Below are positions 58,201 through 58,920 of a DNA stretch of 58,920 nt, piece after piece. Made by a program: the position numbers and the translations under genes. Below the pieces are notes generated by a model. That model was not told where the DNA came from. It worked only from the letters and a program-made list of their open reading frames with translations, and made no database searches. The stretch comes from a virus. The stretch is from the IMG/VR virus record IMGVR_UViG_3300027782_000095, positions 1 to 58,920 of that record; one strand, given 5' to 3'. Positions within the stretch are counted from its first letter, which is position 1. The number at the start of each line of letters is the position of its first letter.

Positions 58201-58920
58201 TCATCTCCTAAACTACTTTGTTGTAGAGATAGTATTCTGCTATCATCAGTAACCATGTATCTTGGAGAGTTAGCTTTATTAAGAGTAACAACATTATCAG
58301 GGTTCTCTTCTGCTCTTTGTAATAGGATTAACTTTTGTATAAGGTTTCTATCAGTTACAAGAGCTCCCTTTTCACCTTTTCTTTGATAGTAGATATCAAA
58401 TCCTCCTGTTACATCTGGCTCCATTATAAATGTATGAGCACCATATTGTCTTGTTACAGGTGGTTTAGCATTGTCTTCTTCCTCTTCTTGTTCTTCTATT
58501 GTAGGTTTTTCAACAACAGGAGTTATAGAATAAATATATCTACTTTGATTACCTTTTATAAAATTAGTTGAAAATTTATTATTCTTTTCAAAATCATCCC
58601 AATCTTCAAATCCTTCAGCTTTTGCATAATTATCAACATTTCTAATATTAAAATCTTGAAGTTTTTGATTATCTAAAATACCAAGAGCTTCTTTACCTTT
58701 TTCGTAATCTACTGAATTTATAACAGGACCATAGTTATCAACTGTATATTTTGCATGAGCAATAAATTCAACTTTAACTTTAGTTCCATCAGGAAGAGTG
58801 TAAATACCATCTTCAAGTTTTTCTTTTTCAGTTCTATTAGTGATTGTTTTAGTACCAGCTTTTATCTTAGCAATGTTATCAGGTTGCATTTTTAATTGAC
58901 CTTTTTCTACTTGTTCTATA
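55221..58920 (-). CDS. Giant fusion: ASCH, SF1 helicase and zincin (5' end off window)
   Basis: The frame is open to the right edge, and the ATG at 58889 is internal. 1233 codons are visible. QPDNIAKIKAGTKTITNR resembles an ASCH RNA-binding domain. An SF1 helicase follows with GLAGRGGVGKTTVIRAI (plus-strand ~57800-57845), IIIVDESSMIK, FMGDYRQLGPIKE, and the late motifs SSHTAQGNSIKNVIVG and YVAVTRTSGSLV. The C-terminal part has HEVFMHEFMHHITAELL with HExxH, a zinc protease motif. The combination suggests an injected or virion-associated polyprotein. The N-terminus is unknown. Confidence 0.72.
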   Translation of the reverse strand, partial: IEQVEKGQLKMQPDNIAKIKAGTKTITNRTEKEKLEDGIYTLPDGTKVKVEFIAHAKYTVDNYGPVINSVDYEKGKEALGILDNQKLQDFNIRNVDNYAKAEGFEDWDDFEKNNKFSTNFIKGNQSRYIYSITPVVEKPTIEEQEEEEDNAKPPVTRQYGAHTFIMEPDVTGGFDIYYQRKGEKGALVTDRNLIQKLILLQRAEENPDNVVTLNKANSPRYMVTDDSRILSLQQSSLGDEITDPKLMQEVHAALGDKLDQDLYDPETKVKEVVVPGEKKISVPEGSNENNMMIFEDDTTKFLMNDGQQEAFNFIKGNVERILKERTNVRAEDLENTVSFTDPLTQKFTGVIPKVMWDNMIGLAGRGGVGKTTVIRAIIKGLESTGNKYRRNDVMYLAPSHTAATVLQESLGLDSEKANDGKVNTIPSATRRNKIRYGSSELDMMTTEEYLEHIKYKKAFSVPDIIIVDESSMIKVQDIKDMLTRINTDLEEGVTNKMPIFIFMGDYRQLGPIKEQQNADVNKGIISATLLLDKSKTRELTQVMRSSNKNLHAIYDAIGNQIIENIERTKKGEKAKQLSFDAYDKLTSKSSENILVVDNTVGVIDDYTDFLKDNNNPYGMFWVHYNNVENATTIAISDKIRKAYFAKIGKQIDSVAHRNFSNGDYVEFTDGVEMKASDFMYTPTSDEVRALLDERKIDNIDGEYAIAGGVVKPRARFKVMDIVKTQTSLKEILPYTIAQYIDKSVMVDMEQILLYNRQDRLRGYSKVLDIAVDLGRYENKMQKGITIKQKSTGKVIATFDMQYGDFKTAKEDIKMLHDGKGKLPFTPSYIGSSHTAQGNSIKNVIVGDYNIKQNRAHPSVNQDDIFSSMYVAVTRTSGSLVIIKSPGSNISHNQEVFKGFISDNGQEVKPESSIIPGSQEVKSPSNNEVNSYAANEVVNPLELAMQYSATEYINKWVNSMFQGQKTITDIKGFLNRVYSNANAFNKQVITAIAKSGIVAPVTIVMDDKITDPGMYNGNTKTITINPKLAVGDALDGDAIRDKLHEVFMHEFMHHITAELLNAKPETLSVEQRKYVENINNLYDAVHNKMMMDPQHAAALQKAKDQMKTDGYLSASDKSLYYGLTSVHDFVSMIMTDQGFQDFMNNTTYDGEKSIFEKFMDLIGNLLKALGINVKDNSVLKEGLTNIVGLIQSRNSSEVATEQRSIAVAQEAKTKNINDNFADITRFLNIKTKC

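Noticed and set aside
1-58920. CRISPR array, insertion sequence or integrase
   Set aside because: No regular repeat-spacer pattern, transposase motif or recombinase motif was found on either strand.
1-58920. Alternative genetic code (reassigned TAG or TGA)
   Set aside because: Some crAss-like phages recode stops, but here genes end with all three stops and no conserved gene is broken by an internal TAG or TGA.

Overview
The window reads as part of a large, AT-rich double-stranded DNA phage of Bacteroidota, most likely a crAss-like (Crassvirales) podovirus. The reasons are a major capsid, scaffold-like, portal and large-terminase series followed upstream by PhoH, IHF-like and winged-helix genes; a replication block with a short family B DNA polymerase, a DnaB-type ATPase, a TOPRIM primase and a uracil-DNA glycosylase; very large proteins converging on the replication block; A-rich start contexts without Shine-Dalgarno sequences; and at least one perfect Bacteroidota promoter (TTTG-N19-TATATTTG). 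The standard code is used, with TAA, TAG and TGA all ending genes. No integrase, transposon or CRISPR array was seen, and both edges cut genes.

Layout. (1) 1-12971, minus strand: capsid/packaging module, read right to left from small genes, GNAT, winged helix, IHF-like, Cys-rich, PD-(D/E)XK and PhoH genes to terminase, portal, scaffold-like protein and capsid. (2) 12972-18734, plus strand: an accessory arm of tiny lipoprotein and membrane-protein genes interleaved with long gene-free but strongly base-paired stretches. It includes a candidate ~570-nt structured RNA with its own terminator and a phage tmRNA carrying a ~27-residue tag. (3) 18735-28305, plus: many small genes, DUF6915-like and DUF4241-like proteins and an SF2 helicase. 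(4) 28253-28639, minus: one gene with its own host-type promoter. (5) 28673-32621, plus: uracil-DNA glycosylase and a MoxR ATPase/VWA pair. (6) 32626-39074, minus: tail and lysis module with beta-helix tail protein, GH19 endolysin, holin-like and spanin-like proteins and an LCIB/C-type carbonic-anhydrase-like protein. (7) 39192-51729, plus: replication module (DnaA domain IV-like, DnaB, Sak4-like ATPase, SSB, primase, HNH, exonuclease, PolB, dNMP kinase, cREC). (8) 51741-58920, minus: two giant proteins, one joining ASCH, SF1 helicase and zincin domains.

Transcription units converge on bidirectional terminators at 32626-32660 and 51713-51742 and diverge at 12972-13183 and 39075-39191. The least explained part is the RNA-rich arm at 13.6-18.7 kb, where the large structured RNA, two or three smaller structured spacers and the tmRNA lie within 5 kb and alternate with small membrane-targeted peptides.
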